Positions 28,029-37,995 of a DNA stretch of 64,000 nucleotides are shown piece after piece (within the stretch, counting starts at the first letter, position 1; the number at the start of each line of letters is the position of its first letter). A program made the translations under genes and the position numbers. Source of the stretch: Asticcacaulis sp. AC460 (GTDB lineage: Bacteria; Pseudomonadota; Alphaproteobacteria; Caulobacterales; Caulobacteraceae); assembly GCF_000495795.1 (NCBI RefSeq), contig NZ_AWGD01000041.1:1-64000 (forward strand), given 5' to 3'. The notes below the pieces were generated by a model, which worked only from the letters and a program-made list of their open reading frames with translations, searched no databases and was not told the origin of the DNA.

Positions 28029-29555
28029 TTAACTCCTTACGGTCGGCAGGGCGATGCCGGCGGCCCGGGCCACGGCGCCCGTGCTGACCAGGGCGATGGC
28101 CTTTTGCAGGTCGGGATGGAAATGACGGTCGTCGTCCAGAGCCGGTACCGAGCCACGGACCAGGGCACGGACGCGTTCCAGGGCCACCGACGAGGTTAAG
28201 GGGGCGTGGAAGTCGCTGCCTTGAGCGGCCGCCAGAAGTTCGATGCCCAAGACACCGAAAGCATTGTCGGCCATGTCTTTAAGACGCCGGGCACCGTGGG
28301 CGGCCATGGACACATGGTCTTCCTGGTTGGCGGATGTCGGGATGGAATCGACCGACGCCGGGTAGGCCCTTTGTTTGTTTTCGGAGACCAGGGCGGCGGC
28401 GGTCACCTGGGGGATCATGAAGCCGGAGTTCAGCCCCGGATGCGGCGTCAGAAACGCAGGCAGGCGCGACAGGGCCGGATCGACCAGCATGGCCACCCGG
28501 CGTTCGGACAGCGAGCCGATTTCGCACACCGCCATGGCGATCATGTCGGCGGCAAAGGCCACCGGTTCGGCGTGGAAATTGCCGCCGGACAGGGCGACGT
28601 CGGGATCGGTAAAGATCAGCGGGTTGTCGGACACGCCATTGGCTTCGGTTTCCAGGGTCGCCGCCGCCTGGCGCAGGATGTCCAAAGCCGCGCCCATGAC
28701 CTGGGGTTGGCAGCGCAGGCAGTACGGGTCCTGGACTCTTTCGTCGCCCTTGAGATGCGAAGCGCGGATGGCTGAACCGCTCATCAGTTCACCCAAGGTG
28801 TGGGCGGTATCGATCTGGCCGCGGTGACGGCGGACGGCGTGGATACGCGGATCGAAGGGCGCATCGGAACCCTTGGCGGCTTCCGTCGACAAGGCGCCGG
28901 TGACCAGGGCGGTTTGCAATAGTCGTTCGGCTTCGAACAGACCCGCCAGGGCGTTGGCGGTCGAAAACTGCGTGCCGTTGAGCAGGGCGAGGCCTTCCTT
29001 GGGGCCGGGCACGAGCGGGTTCAGGCCGGCCGCTTTCAAGGCGTCCGCGGCCGGCATGACGGTGCCGGCCGCGTCGATCTCCCCTACCCCCATCATGGCT
29101 GCGGCCATATGGGCCAGCGGCGCCAAGTCACCAGAGGCGCCGACACTGCCCTGGCACGGAATCACCGGCATCAGGTCGTGGGTCAGCAGGACTTCGAGAA
29201 GGGCCAGGGTGGTGGTCTGGACGCCGGAAACGCCCTGGGCCAGGCTGACCAGTTTCAGTGCCAGCATCAGCCGCACCACCGGTCGTGGCGACGGGGCGCC
29301 GACGCCCGCGGCGTGGGACAGGATGATATTGCGCTGTAGCCTGGCCAGGTCATGGTCGTCGATGCGCGTCGAGGCCAGCTTGCCGAAGCCGGTATTGATG
29401 CCATAGACCGGCTCGCCCTGGGCGAGGATGCGCAGGACGGCGGCGGCGCTGGCTTCGACGGCAGGCAGACAGGCGGGATCCAGCCGGAACCGGGCGCCGC
29501 GATAGATGTCGCGCCAGTGGTCAAGGGTGACCTGGCCGGCGGTCAGGGTGATCAT
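28029..29555 (-). CDS. hutH: Histidine ammonia-lyase HutH
   Basis: 508 aa. Removes ammonia from histidine to give urocanate. The self-forming MIO cofactor triad Ala-Ser-Gly is in '[15 protein letters not shown]'; also '[12 protein letters not shown]', '[13 protein letters not shown]', '[13 protein letters not shown]' and 'SADQEDHVS'-like '[15 protein letters not shown]'. Start chosen at the ATG at 29555, which overlaps the hutI stop as ATGA; a frame open to 29735 runs inside hutI and is not homologous. Middle gene of the operon. Confidence 0.96.
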   Translation of the reverse strand: MITLTAGQVTLDHWRDIYRGARFRLDPACLPAVEASAAAVLRILAQGEPVYGINTGFGKLASTRIDDHDLARLQRNIILSHAAGVGAPSPRPVVRLMLALKLVSLAQGVSGVQTTTLALLEVLLTHDLMPVIPCQGSVGASGDLAPLAHMAAAMMGVGEIDAAGTVMPAADALKAAGLNPLVPGPKEGLALLNGTQFSTANALAGLFEAERLLQTALVTGALSTEAAKGSDAPFDPRIHAVRRHRGQIDTAHTLGELMSGSAIRASHLKGDERVQDPYCLRCQPQVMGAALDILRQAAATLETEANGVSDNPLIFTDPDVALSGGNFHAEPVAFAADMIAMAVCEIGSLSERRVAMLVDPALSRLPAFLTPHPGLNSGFMIPQVTAAALVSENKQRAYPASVDSIPTSANQEDHVSMAAHGARRLKDMADNAFGVLGIELLAAAQGSDFHAPLTSSVALERVRALVRGSVPALDDDRHFHPDLQKAIALVSTGAVARAAGIALPTVRS

Positions 29556-30742
29556 GACACCGCTCCGTTGAAAACGCGTTGGAACAAGGGGTTGAGGCCG
29601 ATGCGGCAGACCAGCTGTTCCGGGACGTCGACGTCCCAGATGGCCAGATCGCAGGCCTTGCCGGGTTCCAGCGTGCCGATTTCGTCGCCCAGTCCGAGGG
29701 CGGTGGCGGCATGACGGGTAACGCCGGCCAGGCATTCCCCGACCGTCAGGCGGAACAGGGTCGCGCCCATATTCATGGTCAGCAGCAGTGAGCAGAGCGG
29801 CGAGGTGCCGGGGTTGTGGTCGGTCGCCAGGGCTATGGGCACGCCAGCTTCGCGCAAGGCTGCGATCGGCGGCAGCCTGGTTTCGCGTAGGGTGTAGAAG
29901 GCGCCCGGTAAAAGGGTCGCGACCGTGCCGGCGGCGCGCATGGCGGCTATGCCGGCGTCATCGAGATATTCGAGATGATCGGCCGACAGGGCGCCATGAC
30001 GGGCGGCCAGGGCCGCTCCGTTTAGGTTGGACAACTGTTCGGCATGGAGTTTGACCTGCAGGCCGTGTGCCCGCGCGGCGGTCAGGACGCGGTCGGTCTG
30101 GTCGGGCGTGAAGCCGATATTTTCGCAAAAGGCATCGACAGCGACCGCCAGGCCTTCGGCGGCGACGGCCGGAATCATCACTTCGCATATACTGGAAGTG
30201 TAGTCGTCGGCCCGGCCGGCATATTCCGGCGGCAGGGCATGGGCGCCCAGGAAGGTGGTGACGATCCGCACCGGGCGATGGCTCGCCAGGGCGCGGGCGG
30301 CGCGCAGCATCTTCAGTTCGTCGGCCAGGGTCAGGCCGTAGCCGGATTTGATTTCGACCGTGGTCGTGCCTTCGGCCAGGAGGGCATCAAGACGCGGCAG
30401 GGCCTGGGCCATCAGGTCGGCCTCGCTGGCGGCGCGGGTGGCGCGGACCGTGGTGGCGATACCGCCGCCGGCGCGGGCTATGTCTTCGTAGGAGGCCCCT
30501 TCCAGGCGCAGGCGGAATTCATGGCAACGGTCGCCGGCATAGATCAGATGGGTGTGGGGATCGATCAGGCCCGGAGTCACCAGCCGTCCGTCCAGGTCAT
30601 GGACGGTGTTGGCGTCGATGTCGCGCGGCGCCCCGGCATAGACGATGCGGCCGTCACGCGATGCAATCATGCCGTCCACGATCTCTAGGCCGGAGATCAT
30701 GGGCACGAGGCGGGCATTCGTCCACAGCGTATCGCAGCGCAT
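29552..30742 (-). CDS. hutI: Imidazolonepropionase HutI
   Basis: 396 aa amidohydrolase-fold enzyme that opens the imidazolone ring to N-formimino-glutamate. Metal-binding '[16 protein letters not shown]', '[16 protein letters not shown]', '[14 protein letters not shown]', '[16 protein letters not shown]' and '[15 protein letters not shown]' are all typical. ATG at 30742 chosen where homology begins ('[12 protein letters not shown]'). First gene of the leftward hut operon; its promoter shares the region 30743-30845 with divergent hutF. Confidence 0.95.
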   Translation of the reverse strand: MRCDTLWTNARLVPMISGLEIVDGMIASRDGRIVYAGAPRDIDANTVHDLDGRLVTPGLIDPHTHLIYAGDRCHEFRLRLEGASYEDIARAGGGIATTVRATRAASEADLMAQALPRLDALLAEGTTTVEIKSGYGLTLADELKMLRAARALASHRPVRIVTTFLGAHALPPEYAGRADDYTSSICEVMIPAVAAEGLAVAVDAFCENIGFTPDQTDRVLTAARAHGLQVKLHAEQLSNLNGAALAARHGALSADHLEYLDDAGIAAMRAAGTVATLLPGAFYTLRETRLPPIAALREAGVPIALATDHNPGTSPLCSLLLTMNMGATLFRLTVGECLAGVTRHAATALGLGDEIGTLEPGKACDLAIWDVDVPEQLVCRIGLNPLFQRVFNGAVS

Positions 30743-30755
30743 CGGCCGCTCCCAA

Positions 30756-30792
30756 ATTATGTCTAGACATAATGGATAATGTATAGACATTA
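30756..30792. promoter_or_regulatory. Probable HutC operator pair in the hutI-hutF divergent promoter
   Basis: ATTATGTCTAGACATAAT at 30756-30773 is a perfect 18-bp palindrome. A second, imperfect copy, TAATGTATAGACATTA, follows at 30777-30792. Both contain the (A/T)ATGT-N4-ACAT core that HutC-type GntR repressors recognise. The sites lie 13 bp before hutI and 54 bp before hutF, so one repressor could shut both directions. Confidence 0.8.
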
Positions 30793-30845
30793 CTCTTGGC
30801 AAGCGGCAAACTGTCCGGCGACGCAAGTTTCCGTGAGGTGGCCCG

Positions 30846-32185
<1,340 letters not shown>

Positions 32186-32189
<4 letters not shown>

Positions 32190-32857
32190 CCCTGCACCGC
32201 CGGATCAGCCGCGACCTGGAAGACCGCATCCGTTCGGGTGAATTACGGCCCGGCCAGCGCATCCCGACCGAGCACGAGCTGATGCAGACCTATGGCTGCG
32301 CCCGCATGACCGTCAACAAGGCGCTGAGCCAGTTGGCCGGCGATGGCCTGATCGAACGGCGCAAACGGGCCGGCTCCTTCGTGCGCCTGCCACGGCTGGA
32401 TACCCCGGTGCTGGAGATTCCGGACATCGAGGTCGAGGTGACGGCGCGTGGCGACCGCTACCGTTTCGAGCTCTTGAACGCACAGACCCGCAACGACAGC
32501 GATCTCAACGGCCCGACCCTGTCCCTGACCGGCATCCACTACGCCCAGGACCGCGCCCTGGCCTTCGAGGAACGCCGGATCAGCCTGACCGCAGTCCCCG
32601 AAGCGGCGACCGCGGACTTTACGGTGCAGTCGCCAGGCCACTGGCTGCTGCAGGCGGTACCGTGGACGCGGGTCGAGCACATGGTCAGCGCCCTCGCCGC
32701 CCCCGCTTCGATCGCCGCCCGGTTGGGCGTCGATAAGGGCGCCGCCTGTCTGGTCGTCGAACGCCGGACCTGGAAGGACGACGCCGTCGTCACCGTCGTC
32801 CGCCAGGCCTTCGATGGCACCGCCTACCGGCTGACGGCGTCGTTTGGCCGAAACTAA
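32186..32857 (+). CDS. hutC: Histidine utilisation repressor HutC (GntR family, UTRA domain)
   Basis: 223 aa. N-terminal GntR winged helix ('LHRRISRDLEDRIRSGELRPGQRIPTE', 'ARMTVNKALSQLAGDGLIERR', residues 1-70) and a C-terminal UTRA ligand domain (about 90-220; 'HYAQDRALAFEERRI', 'VEHMVSALAAPASIAARLGV'). HutC proteins are released from DNA by urocanate. It is translationally coupled to hutF (ATGA overlap). The 18-bp palindrome upstream of hutF is the natural operator candidate. Overlaps the convergent hydrolase gene by 4 bp. Confidence 0.93.
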
Positions 32858-33684
32858 ACGCGCTGGTCGACCCAGGCGATGATATCGGCCATCACGCCTT
32901 CCTTGCCGACATCGGCCAGCAGGTCGTGGAAATGGTCCTTGTACAGTTTCAGGGTTTTGTCGGTGGCGCCGGACTTCTTGTAGAACTCCTCGCTGCCCGG
33001 ATAGGAGGTCGCCTTATCCTCCGTGCCGTGGATGATGAAGCTCGGCGTCTTGATCTTTCCGAACGACACCTGCAGCCGGCGATCGGCCTTCCACATCTCG
33101 CCGACCGTCTTCATCGGCTGGGTTTCGTCCTTGATCAGCGGATCGGCATTCAACGCCGCTACGGCCGCCGGGTCGCGCGAGAAATGGGCATTGTTCAGCT
33201 TCAGCGCCGGAGCATTGGGCAGGAAGCCACTGAGGAAGGTCAGGAAATCCAGCGCCAGTTCCGGCGCCGGCACACGGTAGGCGAAGCTTTCGCAGACCAG
33301 GCCGGCCACCTTGTCCTGGTTGTCCAAAGTAGAGGACGTGGCGACCACGCCGCCGGCACTGTGGCCGAGCACGAACAGTTTCAGGTTGGGATGACGGGCG
33401 CGGGCGATGTCGCAGACCCCGCCGACGTCGGAGATGTAGTCCGAAAAACTGTCGACGTAAAAACGCTTGCCGCCGGACTTGCCGCGGCCGCGCATGTCGC
33501 CGGCATAGACGGCGTAGCCAGCGGCAGCAAATTGTTGTGCCGGCCATTCGTACTGGCCGCTGTGGGAATTGAAACCATGCATCAGGACGACGATGGCCTT
33601 GGGCGCCCCAGCCGGCACCCAGGAACGGTAAAAGATAGCGACCCCGCCCTTGCCGGCGAAGGTCTCTTCGGTCGTGGAAGTCAT
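32854..33684 (-). CDS. Alpha/beta hydrolase, monoacylglycerol lipase-like
   Basis: 276 aa serine hydrolase of the Hydrolase_4 (lysophospholipase/monoacylglycerol lipase) group. Motifs: oxyanion region 'VLMHGFNSHSGQYEWPAQQFA', 'GDMRGRGKSGG', nucleophile elbow 'GHSAGG', acid 'HGTEDKATSYPGS', catalytic His in 'YKDHFHDLLADVG'. No signal peptide if the ATG at 33684 is used; the frame stays open to 33864, but the added residues look unstructured. Ester substrate unknown. Single gene, convergent with hutC. Confidence 0.85.
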   Translation of the reverse strand: MTSTTEETFAGKGGVAIFYRSWVPAGAPKAIVVLMHGFNSHSGQYEWPAQQFAAAGYAVYAGDMRGRGKSGGKRFYVDSFSDYISDVGGVCDIARARHPNLKLFVLGHSAGGVVATSSTLDNQDKVAGLVCESFAYRVPAPELALDFLTFLSGFLPNAPALKLNNAHFSRDPAAVAALNADPLIKDETQPMKTVGEMWKADRRLQVSFGKIKTPSFIIHGTEDKATSYPGSEEFYKKSGATDKTLKLYKDHFHDLLADVGKEGVMADIIAWVDQRV

Positions 33685-33978
33685 GGTTTCGGTCCTTGAA
33701 TGGGGGAGGAAGCGCAGCCGGAAAACCGGCTGCATCGGACACGCGAACTGGATAGGCATGGCGAATTCTGAACAGCCGCCAGGTGCAACTATGGAGAGAT
33801 GACGGCCGTCATTCAAGCGGTACCGAAGCACCGAAATGGATTGCACGGAGGAAAAATCCGACAATTTCGCAGTCCTGACGCCGGGTTGCGATATTTGACT
33901 CTGGGTGCGCGCCGAGTGTTACATGGGGGGCATAAAAAATATCGCCGTTAGAAATTCACCGATGACGGGAGCCCTCCT

Positions 33979-33992
33979 TGACACCGGTGTCA
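33979..33992. promoter_or_regulatory. LacI-type operator TGACACCGGTGTCA over a -35 box
   Basis: Perfect 14-bp palindrome centred on CG, as in LacI-family operators. The same bases include TTGACA (33978-33983), a consensus -35 box, with TTATT about 17 bp downstream as a weak -10. Binding here would block transcription of the transporter gene starting at 34074. No LacI-family gene is in the window. Confidence 0.7.
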
Positions 33993-34073
33993 CGCTGAGG
34001 CTTATTGCACTGGACAAAAGGCCCGAAAAGGGCTTGATAACGCTAACAATACACAAAACACAGGGAAGTCCAA

Positions 34074-35444
34074 ATGCCGAAAGATCTGGATCGTGACGCG
34101 ATCACCTCTTCCGCGGCGCAGAAGGCCAGCAATTACCGCTGGGTCATCTGTATCCTGCTGCTGGTGGCGATGGTCATCAACTACACCCACCGTCAGACCT
34201 TCGCCCTTCTGAAAGACGTCGTCGGCCCCGAGCAGGGCTGGACCGAACAGACCTATGCCGACATCGTCTTCTGGTTCCAGTGCGCCTACGCCATAGGTTA
34301 TGTCAGCTTCGGCGGCATCATCGACCGCATCGGCGCCCGCGCCGGCTACAGCATTGCCTTCGTCATCTGGACCGTCGCCCACACCCTGACCGGGTTCGCC
34401 GGCAGTGCGGCCAACTTCATGGTCATGCGCTTCGCCCTGGGCATCGGGGAATCGGGCAGCTTCCCGGCCAGCCTGAAGGCCATTGCCGAATGGTTCCCGC
34501 AAAAGGAACGCGCCCTGGCCGTCGGTGTCTTCAACGCCGGTTCGAACCTGGGCGCCATCGTTGCACCGTTCGCCGTGCCGCTGATCACGCTGGGCACCGT
34601 CCACATGACTCTGGGCAATTTCACCCTGGACATGCAGGGCCTGGGCTGGGGCTGGCAGGCGACCTTCTTCGTCACCGGTCTGGCCAGCATGGCCTGGGTG
34701 CTGGTGTGGTGGGCCATGTACCGCCGCCCGCGCGAACACGCCAAGGTCAATCCCGTCGAACTGGCCATCATCGAAAGCGATCCGGCCGACAAGAGCCCCA
34801 AGGTGCCGTGGCTGAAGGTCATCGCCGTCAAGGAAACCTGGATCTTCGCCATCGCCAAGTTCCTGATCGATCCGATCTGGTGGGTGTGGCTGTTCTGGCT
34901 GCCTGGCATGCTGAAGAAGAATTACGGCCTGGACCTGTCCAGCTTCGGCCTGCCGATCATCGTCATCTACCTGATGTCCGACGTCGGTTCCGTGGCCGGC
35001 GGCTGGATGTCGTCGCAACTGATCAAGTCGGGCGTTTCGGTCAACTGGTCGCGCAAGATCACCCTGTTCGTCTTCGCCCTGATGGTCTTGCCGGTCTTCT
35101 TCCTGGACGGCGTCAAGGACCTGTGGACGGCTGTGCTGATCATCGGTATCGCCACCGCCGCGCACCAGGCCTTCTCGGCCAATGTCTACACCATTCCGAC
35201 CGACACGGTGCCACGTGCGGCCGTGGCCTCGGTGATCGGCTTCGGCGGCATGTGCGGCGCCATCGGCGGTATGCTGATGTCCAAGAATGTAGGCTTCATC
35301 CTGGAAGCGACGGGTTCGTACCGGACCATTTTCTGGATCGCCGGTTCGGTCTATCTGATCGCCGTCCTGGTCATCCACGTGATGAGCCCCAGGCTCGAAC
35401 GCACGACCAAGCTGGACGGAGTGGCTGAAGCGCCCAAGACCTAA
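34074..35444 (+). CDS. MFS transporter, hexuronate (ExuT)/anion:cation symporter type
   Basis: 456 aa inner-membrane carrier with about 12 membrane segments. N-terminal 'NYRWVICILLLVAMVINYTHRQTFALL' and 'ALGIGESGSFPASLKAIAEWFPQKERALAVGVFNAGSNLGA' are the signatures of the ACS family that includes the galacturonate/glucuronate transporter ExuT. Second half: 'KFLIDPIWWVWLFWLPGMLKKNYGLDL', 'AHQAFSANVYTIPTDTVPRAAVASVIGFGG'. Proton-coupled uptake of hexuronates or similar sugar acids is inferred. Single gene with a LacI-type operator upstream and a strong terminator downstream. Confidence 0.85.
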   Translation: MPKDLDRDAITSSAAQKASNYRWVICILLLVAMVINYTHRQTFALLKDVVGPEQGWTEQTYADIVFWFQCAYAIGYVSFGGIIDRIGARAGYSIAFVIWTVAHTLTGFAGSAANFMVMRFALGIGESGSFPASLKAIAEWFPQKERALAVGVFNAGSNLGAIVAPFAVPLITLGTVHMTLGNFTLDMQGLGWGWQATFFVTGLASMAWVLVWWAMYRRPREHAKVNPVELAIIESDPADKSPKVPWLKVIAVKETWIFAIAKFLIDPIWWVWLFWLPGMLKKNYGLDLSSFGLPIIVIYLMSDVGSVAGGWMSSQLIKSGVSVNWSRKITLFVFALMVLPVFFLDGVKDLWTAVLIIGIATAAHQAFSANVYTIPTDTVPRAAVASVIGFGGMCGAIGGMLMSKNVGFILEATGSYRTIFWIAGSVYLIAVLVIHVMSPRLERTTKLDGVAEAPKT

Positions 35445-35464
35445 CCTGGACCTGGAATGCCGCA

Positions 35465-35506
35465 ATTATGGCGGAGTGACCTGGTCACTCCGCCATAATT
35501 TTTTAT
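35465..35506 (+). terminator. Intrinsic terminator after the MFS transporter gene
   Basis: A perfect 16-bp stem (ATTATGGCGGAGTGAC with its complement) around a 3-base loop, followed by TTTTTT. It lies 20 bp after the transporter stop codon. The A-rich left flank could make it work in both directions. Confidence 0.9.
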
Positions 35507-35584
35507 CCGCATCCTGCGGCGGCCACAGATTATTCAGGCTTTTTTGCTAGGTTGATCGCCTGTATTGCTTCTGAGGCCCCGTCC

Positions 35585-36427
35585 ATGTCGATCCGAGTTC
35601 GTATCCTCGCCCTGGTGGGCAGTTTTGCTGTCATGGCCCTGGCTGTCACCGTGCTGGGCCTGGCGACGCTGTCCGATTACAACCGCATGATGGGGCGGTT
35701 CGACCGCGCCTATCTCAACGCCTGGCGCGGCGAGCATCTCAATCGCCTGGTCAGCCAGGTGGTGATGGAAGCGCGCGGCCTCTACGTCGCCAATGACGCA
35801 ACCGAATCAGCCGTGTTCGCCGGCAATCTCAACCGCAATCTCGACGAGATGGAAGTGTTGCTGGCAGAATGGCGCAAGGACAGCGTCGGCGCCGAAACGG
35901 CTCAGGTCGCCGACCTCAGCCGCGAAGCCGCCGCCTTTATCACCCTGCGCCGCGAACTGGCGCGGGTCGGGGGTGCCGGCGACCATGCCAGCGCGGAACG
36001 GCTGGGGGTCGCCAATCGTCCCACCCGCATCGCCTTCCAGGCCAAGGTCGAGGCCGTGGTCAAGTCGACCCACACGGAACTGACGGCTGCGCGCACCGAA
36101 GCCGATAGTTTTACCCAGCGCCGCGCCGTTGAATTCTTCGTCGCTTCACTCGCCTTCATCATCGTCATGCTGGGCCTGGCCCTTTGGGTGGTGTCGCACT
36201 TCGTCACCCGGCCGCTGCGGGCCATCGCTTCGGCCATCATCAGTACGTCGAAAGGCGACTACGCCATTCCGTTGAAGGAAACCGAAGGCAATGATGAGGT
36301 CTCCAGCGTGTGGCAGGCCCTGGCGGTGCTCAAGGAACGCGCCATCGAACACGAACGCGCCACCCAGGCTCAGCGCGAGGCGGAGCGGCGGGACGAGCTC
36401 AAGCTGCGTGAAATCTTGCTGGATTAG
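35585..36427 (+). CDS. HAMP-domain membrane sensor without an output domain
   Basis: 280 aa. N-terminal membrane segment ('RILALVGSFAVMALAVTVLGLATL'), a roughly 150-residue mostly helical periplasmic domain like a four-helix-bundle sensor, a second membrane segment ('FFVASLAFIIVMLGLALWVVSHFV') and a HAMP domain ('TRPLRAIASAIISTSKGDY...EVSSVWQALAVLKERAIEHE'). It then ends in a short charged coil, with no methyl-accepting, kinase or cyclase domain. It resembles the front half of a chemoreceptor. The start is the ATG at 35585; a TTG at 35552 is possible. The antitoxin gene of an Xre/RES pair begins 54 bp downstream. Confidence 0.8.
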   Translation: MSIRVRILALVGSFAVMALAVTVLGLATLSDYNRMMGRFDRAYLNAWRGEHLNRLVSQVVMEARGLYVANDATESAVFAGNLNRNLDEMEVLLAEWRKDSVGAETAQVADLSREAAAFITLRRELARVGGAGDHASAERLGVANRPTRIAFQAKVEAVVKSTHTELTAARTEADSFTQRRAVEFFVASLAFIIVMLGLALWVVSHFVTRPLRAIASAIISTSKGDYAIPLKETEGNDEVSSVWQALAVLKERAIEHERATQAQREAERRDELKLREILLD

Positions 36428-36481
36428 GGGCTTGAAGGTGGGGATCATTTGAGCTATTTATTTAGATCAAAGGAGCGATCC

Positions 36482-36982
36482 ATGAGCCTGAACCCACAGT
36501 TTTCCGGATTCGAGGAGGCCAGCCCCGCCTTTTCCTACGATCCAGCCATGCCCCTGACGAACTTTCTGTCGCTCTACCAATCGACTCCGGCCCAGCGTGT
36601 CCGCCTGATCCGCGAGGGTGTGCCGGCTTCCGATCTGAAAAACGTCATACGGCTGATGGACTCGTCTCAGGACAAGGTTCTGGGTTACCTGCGCGTGCCG
36701 ACGGCAACCGTCAACCGCAAGGCCAAGCGGGACGAAGACCTGTCGGCCGAAGACAGCGAACGCGCCATCGGCCTGTCGCACCTGATCGGCCAGGTTCAGA
36801 CCATGGTCCAGCAATCCGGAAATCCCGAGGGCTTCGACGCCGCCAAATGGCTTGCGCGTTGGCTGGAAGAGCCCCTGCCCGCCCTGGGTGGCGAATGCCC
36901 GGCCACCTATCTGGACACCATGGAAGGCCAGCGCCTGATCTCCAACCTGCTGGCCCAGATGCAAAGTGGCGCCTACGCATGA
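36482..36982 (+). CDS. Xre/MbcA/ParS-type antitoxin of a RES module
   Basis: 166 aa. The C-terminal half carries the DUF2384 toxin-binding region ('GLSHLIGQVQTMVQQSGNPEGFDAAKWLARWLEEPLPALGG', 'PATYLDTMEGQRLISNLLAQMQSGAYA'); the middle part ('RLIREGVPASDLKNVIRLMDSSQDKVLGYLRVPTATVNRK') resembles the Xre-like DNA-binding helices of this family. ATG at 36482 after AAAGGAGCG. Its stop overlaps the toxin start (ATGA), a hallmark of coupled toxin-antitoxin pairs. By family knowledge it neutralises the RES toxin and represses the operon. Confidence 0.88.
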   Translation: MSLNPQFSGFEEASPAFSYDPAMPLTNFLSLYQSTPAQRVRLIREGVPASDLKNVIRLMDSSQDKVLGYLRVPTATVNRKAKRDEDLSAEDSERAIGLSHLIGQVQTMVQQSGNPEGFDAAKWLARWLEEPLPALGGECPATYLDTMEGQRLISNLLAQMQSGAYA

Positions 36983-37470
36983 CCGTGTCCGTCTGGCGGA
37001 TCGCCACGGACACGCCGGACTACACCGCCGATGACCTGTCGGGCGCCGGCGCCAAGACCACCGGCGGACGTTGGAATCGTCAGGGCACCCCCTTGCTCTA
37101 CGCCGCGCAATCCGTCGCCTTGGCCTGCCTGGAAACCTTCGTGCATTTGCGCGGCAACAACCTGCCGTTCAACCGATACCTGGTCCGTTTCGACATACCC
37201 GATGCCGTATGGGTCCGGGCGGAACGTCTCGATCGCGACACCGCTCCGGTCGGCTGGGACGCCCTGCCCACAGGCAAGGTCAGCCTCGATTTCGGTGACG
37301 GCTGGGCCTTAAGCCGACGCAGCGCGATCCTGGTCGTCCCGTCGATCGTTGTGCCGGAAGAAAGCAATATTCTGATCAACCCCCATCACAGCGACGCCGC
37401 AAGCGTCACGGCAGTCAAGCTGAGGCGGTGGCAGTACGATTCGCGGATGCCTCTGGGGGCGCCCGGCTAA
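36979..37470 (+). CDS. RES-domain toxin (NAD+-degrading family)
   Basis: 163 aa. Contains the residues that name the RES family: Arg31 in 'TTGGRWNRQGTPLLYAA', Glu52 in 'CLETFVHL' and a Ser near the C-terminus ('NILINPHHSDA'), plus Tyr41. Characterised RES toxins consume NAD+ and stop growth. It starts inside the antitoxin stop codon. Family assignment is strong; activity is inferred. Followed by the ssrA promoter region within 70 bp. Confidence 0.9.
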   Translation: MTVSVWRIATDTPDYTADDLSGAGAKTTGGRWNRQGTPLLYAAQSVALACLETFVHLRGNNLPFNRYLVRFDIPDAVWVRAERLDRDTAPVGWDALPTGKVSLDFGDGWALSRRSAILVVPSIVVPEESNILINPHHSDAASVTAVKLRRWQYDSRMPLGAPG

Positions 37471-37531
37471 GGATCGTGCGGCGGTCGACAAATTTTCAGC
37501 CGCTTCCCTTTTCATGACCGGACGAAACCCC

Positions 37532-37537
37532 TATATA
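37532..37537 (+). promoter_or_regulatory. Putative -10 box of ssrA
   Basis: TATATA 6 bp before the first hairpin of the tmRNA acceptor piece. A convincing -35 element is not obvious (TTTTCA at about 37509 is a weak candidate). Confidence 0.45.
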
Positions 37538-37542
37538 GGTGG

Positions 37543-37624
37543 TGTCCGGGCAACCGGACTATGGGGATAAACGCCCACGTAATAAGCGAACTGGACCCGG
37601 GTGCGATTCCCGGCGGCTCCACCA
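37543..37624 (+). ncRNA. ssrA: Permuted tmRNA, acceptor piece
   Basis: In two-piece tmRNA the 3' tRNA-like part is encoded first. It ends with encoded CCACCA (37619-37624), preceded by a T-arm (GGACCCGGGTGCGATTCCCGG). CGGCTCC (37614-37620) can pair with GGGGCCG (37648-37654) of the coding piece to form the 7-bp acceptor stem with one G-U pair. A small hairpin (GTCCGG/CCGGAC) stands near the 5' end. The 5' boundary is approximate. Confidence 0.88.
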
Positions 37625-37647
37625 TTCTCCCTTCGGGGATTTTCTAT

Positions 37648-37826
37648 GGGGCCGATCAGCATCGACAGGCGTGTAAAGGTGAAGCCTTCCCTCGGTATGA
37701 GCCTCCGCGATCGGCTCATTTCTTAACTGCGAACGATAACTTCGCTCAGGAGCATGCCCTTGCTGCGTAATGCAGCGGGGATCCTCCACCTAAACTCCTA
37801 GGGAATAAGCCCTCTAGGCGGGGCCC
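37648..37826 (+). ncRNA. ssrA: Permuted tmRNA, coding piece with proteolysis tag
   Basis: Begins GGGGCCGA, the 5' half of the acceptor stem, after a 23-base intervening segment that is cut out. The tag reading frame runs 37729-37770: GCG AAC GAT AAC TTC GCT CAG GAG..., encoding ANDNFAQEHALAA and a TAA stop. With the alanine carried by the RNA itself, the tag is 14 residues and ends in the Leu-Ala-Ala that ClpXP recognises; 'AANDNF' is shared with the known Caulobacter tag. Pseudoknot helices follow the stop codon. The 3' limit is approximate. Confidence 0.92.
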
Positions 37827-37861
37827 GGCAGGCGCCTTGCAACAGAAGCCTGCCACTTTTC
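37827..37861 (+). terminator. Intrinsic terminator of ssrA
   Basis: GGCAGGC (37827-37833) pairs with GCCTGCC (37848-37854), followed by ACTTTTCT. A second perfect hairpin, TCTCGCGC-AA-GCGCGAGA, lies at 37881-37898 with a TTTTT soon after and could act as a backup. Confidence 0.7.
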
Positions 37862-37944
37862 TCGCAAAAAAGTCCGTCGGTCTCGCGCAAGCGCGAGATG
37901 CGTTTTTGGTCGAGTCAAACACATCTCCAGAACTTTGTTTTGAC

Positions 37945-37988
37945 GCGCATCTTTATCCAAAAAGTGCGTCACACTTTTTGGGATGCGC
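37945..37988. repeat. 44-bp palindromic interspersed element, copy 1
   Basis: GCGCATC...ATCCAAAAAGTGC and its mirror CACTTTTTGG...GATGCGC form a long hairpin. It differs at two positions from a second copy at 46643-46686. It sits between the ssrA terminator and the 3' end of the chemoreceptor gene, 7 bp from the latter. Confidence 0.85.
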
Positions 37989-37995
37989 TTTAGGG

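Noticed and set aside
36449-37470. Phage or defence island around the toxin-antitoxin pair and ssrA (ssrA is a common integration site)
   Set aside because: No integrase, no duplicated 3' end of ssrA and no phage genes on either side; the receptor and sspB genes look native.
37561-37770. A 69-codon open frame ending in NDNFAQEHALAA
   Set aside because: It crosses the acceptor piece, the excised spacer and the coding piece of the tmRNA and only its last codons are translated, as the tag.
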